This document shows, piece by piece, positions 61,804 through 64,000 of a stretch of 64,000 nucleotides of DNA. The notes under the pieces were generated by a model. The model was not told the DNA's origin. It did no database searches and saw nothing but the letters and a program-made list of their open reading frames with translations. Position 1 is the stretch's first letter, and each line of letters begins with the position of its first letter. A program made the translations under genes and the position numbers. The stretch is taken from NCBI RefSeq assembly GCF_000972865.1, contig NZ_CP011144.1, forward strand, positions 1,798,001-1,862,000. Reading direction: 5' to 3'. Source of the stretch: Pseudoxanthomonas suwonensis. Its GTDB lineage: Bacteria > Pseudomonadota > Gammaproteobacteria > Xanthomonadales > Xanthomonadaceae.

Positions 61804-61941
61804 GGCTTGGCTCCTCTCTCTGGTGGTGCGGACAGTGGGGATCGGAAGGCTAAAGCGGCGTGACGACAGGCCGGCAGCGCCTGCGGGGATTGCGGCCGCC
61901 GCCGGCCCCGGGACGACGGCCCGATGGACGCGTCGCTCCGG

Positions 61942-62562
61942 TCAGTACGGTGGGTCGACCACGATGTACTGCACCGACGTGCCGACGTACTGCGGGCGGT
62001 ACCAGGCATCGCCGCACTGCTGGTAGGTCACGTTGTCGAAGGTCGCCACCGTGCAGCTGGGTGGCAGCGAATAGACCACCGAGCCGATCAGCGCCGAGGT
62101 CGCCACCACGCCGGCGGTGAACGCGGCCGCGTCCCAGAACGGGTAGTCCCAGCCCCAGTAGGGCGGCGGCGGTAGCGGGTGCGGACCTGGGCCCGGATGG
62201 GGACCCGGGCCTGGGCCGGGACCCGGCGGATGCGGGTCGGGACCAGGCCCTGGCGGGTGAGGGCCGGGGCCTGGACCCGGATGCGGGCCGGGACCCGGAC
62301 CCGGACCTGGGCCCGGACCTGGGCCCGGGTGCGGCGCCGGATGCGGATGCTGGATGCCTCCGCCATGGGCCCCGGGCATCCCGTGGATGCCGCCCGCCGG
62401 CAGGTTGATCGCCGGCCGCGCCATGCCGCGCACGCCCAGCCCGCCTCCGCCGAGGCGGGCATCGGCCGGTGGTGCGATCGTGCCCAACACCAGGCAGATC
62501 GCCGCCGCCATGCCGGCCAGCGGCCGAGACGCCCTGGAAGAACGAGGGTTCCGCTTGTCCAT
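61942..62562 (-). CDS. Secreted protein with Pro-Gly-His-rich low-complexity tract
   Basis: A 206-residue protein with a signal peptide (about 16-36, AAAICLVLGTIAPPADA). Residues about 75-135 are almost entirely Gly, Pro and His in GPGPGPHPGP periods. A C-terminal domain (about 140-206) has PYWGWDYPFWDAAAFTAGVV and a Cys-containing CTVATFDNVTYQQCGDAWY loop, also seen in uncharacterised secreted proteins. The ATG lies 1 bp after the DUF2092 stop, so both are one operon. ATG 62562 is selected. Confidence 0.75.
   Translation of the reverse strand: MDKRNPRSSRASRPLAGMAAAICLVLGTIAPPADARLGGGGLGVRGMARPAINLPAGGIHGMPGAHGGGIQHPHPAPHPGPGPGPGPGPGPGPHPGPGPGPHPPGPGPDPHPPGPGPGPGPHPGPGPHPLPPPPYWGWDYPFWDAAAFTAGVVATSALIGSVVYSLPPSCTVATFDNVTYQQCGDAWYRPQYVGTSVQYIVVDPPY
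62170..62345. repeat. G-rich simple-repeat tract encoding the Gly-Pro-His region
   Basis: Units such as GGACCTGGGCCCGGATGGGG and GGGCCGGGACCCGGAC repeat imperfectly with G-runs on the plus strand (template for transcription). G-quadruplex potential is evident but not tested. Confidence 0.75.
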
Positions 62563-62563
62563 T

Positions 62564-63397
62564 TCAGCGCTCCTCGCCGGCGCTGCCGGCATTGGCGGGA
62601 ACGAAGTCGATCCGCCGCGCATCGGCCGGCGGCTTGAATGCGAACGCCGCGTCGCCGGTCGCCGGGGCCTTGTCCCAGTGCAGGCGCGCGGTATACGACG
62701 GCAGCGCCGGATCGGCCTGGCTGGTGATCGCCACCTTGGCCGGCAGCGAGTCCTTGCGCGAGATCCAGACCTGCCAGTCCACGCCCGGTTGCCGGTAGGC
62801 GTAGTGGTCGGTCTGCTCGCCGTCCAGCAGCGCCGGGCCGACCAGGAATGCGGAAGTCACTTGCTCCAGCGGCGCCTGCGGGGTGCCCCACAGGAACAGG
62901 TCCGGCAGCGGGAACTCGATGCCCTTGGCCGCCACCTGCGTCACCAGCTCGCCGATGGTCGGCGGCACCGGATCGATCACCGCGTAGTACTTCAGCTTCG
63001 GCGACCACAGGGTCAGCGACTGGCCGTCGTAGTAGAACTCGCGCTGCTGCCGGTCGTTGCCGACGCTGGCGACGAAACGGTCCGGTGCGCGCACTCGCCA
63101 GGAGGCGTGGCCGTCCACCGACACCTTCTGCCCGCTGTCGGTGACGTAGTCGGTGCTGGTCTCCGCCTTCAGGCCGAAGCGGTCCAGACCGCGCAGCGCG
63201 GCACCCATCTTTTCCAGTGCGGCGATCGCCTCGGCGTCGCGGACCGGCGCGGCATCGCCCGGCGCCGCCGCGGGCGCTACCGGTGAGATCGCATCCGCGG
63301 CCGGCGCGGCCGCATCGTCCTGCCGCTGGCCGCAGGCCGCGACCGCGATCGACGCGGCCAGGGCCAGCAACGTGCATCGTGCTCGTGTCGGAACCAT
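62564..63397 (-). CDS. DUF2092-family lipoprotein
   Basis: A 277-residue protein with a lipobox (SIAVAAC, lipidated Cys near residue 21). DUF2092 features include EAIAALEKMGAALRGLDRFG, DGHASWRVRAPDRFVASV, QREFYYDGQSLTLWSPKLKY and TDHYAYRQPGVDWQVWIS, resembling the LolA/LolB-like sensor fold of periplasmic proteins. Often found with envelope proteins of unknown role. Directly followed by the Pro-Gly-His gene on the same strand. ATG 63397 is chosen because the lipobox starts there. Confidence 0.85.
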   Translation of the reverse strand: MVPTRARCTLLALAASIAVAACGQRQDDAAAPAADAISPVAPAAAPGDAAPVRDAEAIAALEKMGAALRGLDRFGLKAETSTDYVTDSGQKVSVDGHASWRVRAPDRFVASVGNDRQQREFYYDGQSLTLWSPKLKYYAVIDPVPPTIGELVTQVAAKGIEFPLPDLFLWGTPQAPLEQVTSAFLVGPALLDGEQTDHYAYRQPGVDWQVWISRKDSLPAKVAITSQADPALPSYTARLHWDKAPATGDAAFAFKPPADARRIDFVPANAGSAGEER

Positions 63398-63457
63398 GTT
63401 CCTGCTCCAGGTTGGGACCCGATGCCAACAGGCCATCGGGCGGTACGACGGTGGTGC

Positions 63458-64000
63458 TCAGAAGCCGAAGCTGGCACTGACCAGCAGCGGCTCGCCCTCG
63501 AAGCGTCGCTCGACGCCGAACTCCTTCACGTAGCGCAACGACAGGTCCAGGTGCGCGCCGTCCTGCCACTTCTTGCCGTAGGTGAGCACCGGGCCGAGCC
63601 CGAACGAACGGCCGCGGAAGCCGTCGAGCCGGTCGGCGGTCGGACCGGAGTCGTCCTGGAGTTGCTGGATCCAGCCACCGACGCCACCGAAGCCCCAGCC
63701 GCTGGCGGTGCGCTTGACCAGCAGCGCGTCCAGGCGCCAGACCAGGCCGTTCTTGTAGTCGGTGTCGTCGTTCTTGCTGTACCAGTCCACCGCGCCCAGC
63801 GCGCTGAACTCCAGGGTGCCGTTCTGGAACAGGTGGGTGTAGCCGACGCCCGGCGAGACGGTCCACACGTTGAGGCCCGGGTTGGCCAGCCGATTGGGGT
63901 CGTAGTCGGCGGTCGGCGCGTAGACGTACAGGCCGAACGACCAGTGCTCGACCTGGCTTACGTGGTAGCTGGCGATCACCGGCGCGAAGTACAGGTCGAA
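63458..64000 (-). CDS. Outer-membrane channel-like protein (phenol-degradation MetA type), 5' end beyond window
   Basis: A partial gene: 180 residues read in the window, and the frame continues past 64000 (FDLYFAPVIASYHV at the edge). Strand-like blocks FGLYVYAPTADYDPNRLANP, VWTVSPGVGYTHLF and FGLGPVLTYGKKWQDGAHLD, and the terminal VSASFGF, match the MetA-pathway phenol-degradation (PF13557-type) outer-membrane family. Likely a hydrophobic-substrate channel. It is 60 bp upstream of the DUF2092 gene on the same strand. Confidence 0.75.
   Translation of the reverse strand, partial: FDLYFAPVIASYHVSQVEHWSFGLYVYAPTADYDPNRLANPGLNVWTVSPGVGYTHLFQNGTLEFSALGAVDWYSKNDDTDYKNGLVWRLDALLVKRTASGWGFGGVGGWIQQLQDDSGPTADRLDGFRGRSFGLGPVLTYGKKWQDGAHLDLSLRYVKEFGVERRFEGEPLLVSASFGF

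Overview
The window is high-GC bacterial chromosome, most likely from the family Xanthomonadaceae (Lysobacter / Luteimonas / Pseudoxanthomonas-like). The basis is the strong GC bias at third codon positions, the divergent Lrp-phhA pair, the nrdA-nrdB-flavodoxin cluster, a Ku-LigD pair, and dense intergenic palindromes that begin TGTAGGAG and end CTCCTACA. I see no integrase, transposase, phage gene, CRISPR array, rRNA or tRNA, so this reads as core chromosome with one large cell-surface locus.

Layout. 0.1-4.3 kb: M20 amidohydrolase, TSUP permease, PurU and a class II sirtuin. 4.4-8.5 kb: a cobalamin riboswitch in front of metE, then a class I aldolase and a small CxxxCxxC protein. 8.6-14.5 kb: acyl-CoA thioesterase, then (minus strand) a second cobalamin riboswitch, nrdA, nrdB, a flavodoxin and a thioredoxin-like protein. 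14.7-24.4 kb: kinase-fold protein, DUF998 membrane protein, a second sirtuin with the desuccinylase-type Tyr/Arg motif, a secreted GH5 glycosidase, a soluble histidine kinase, ZapE plus an overlapping hydrolase, a drug/metabolite-type transporter and QueF. 24.5-30.4 kb: LysM protein, lipoprotein, rhomboid protease, GH18 chitinase overlapping a class A acid phosphatase, and two small secreted proteins.

30.4-46.8 kb is the most distinctive part. It holds a minus-strand operon encoding a giant secreted repeat protein (about 3,940 residues; six prealbumin-like repeats, about 22 DUF11/DUF7507-type repeats, an SdrD-like segment and two C-terminal OmpA-like domains). A 1,242-residue outer-membrane beta-barrel protein overlaps it by ATGA, and a 271-residue DUF11 protein abuts that; two small exported proteins may belong to the same transcript. 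I infer a peptidoglycan-anchored surface fibre with its own outer-membrane partner.

47.4-64 kb: Lrp-type regulator divergent from phenylalanine hydroxylase, FAD oxidoreductase, TonB-dependent receptor, small outer-membrane protein, aromatic aminotransferase, a short conserved protein divergent from the NHEJ pair Ku/LigD, a NarL-type two-component system, DUF4136 lipoprotein, a Pro-Gly-His-rich secreted protein, a DUF2092 lipoprotein and a truncated outer-membrane channel gene running off the window.

Regulatory themes: both B12 riboswitches sit in front of the B12-independent member of an isozyme pair (MetE; class I RNR), which predicts that MetH and a class II RNR exist elsewhere in the genome. 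Sixteen copies of a roughly 97-bp palindromic repeat and several shorter REP-type palindromes fill intergenic gaps, including both gaps inside the nrd operon. A fragment resembling the repeat also appears inside the ligD linker.
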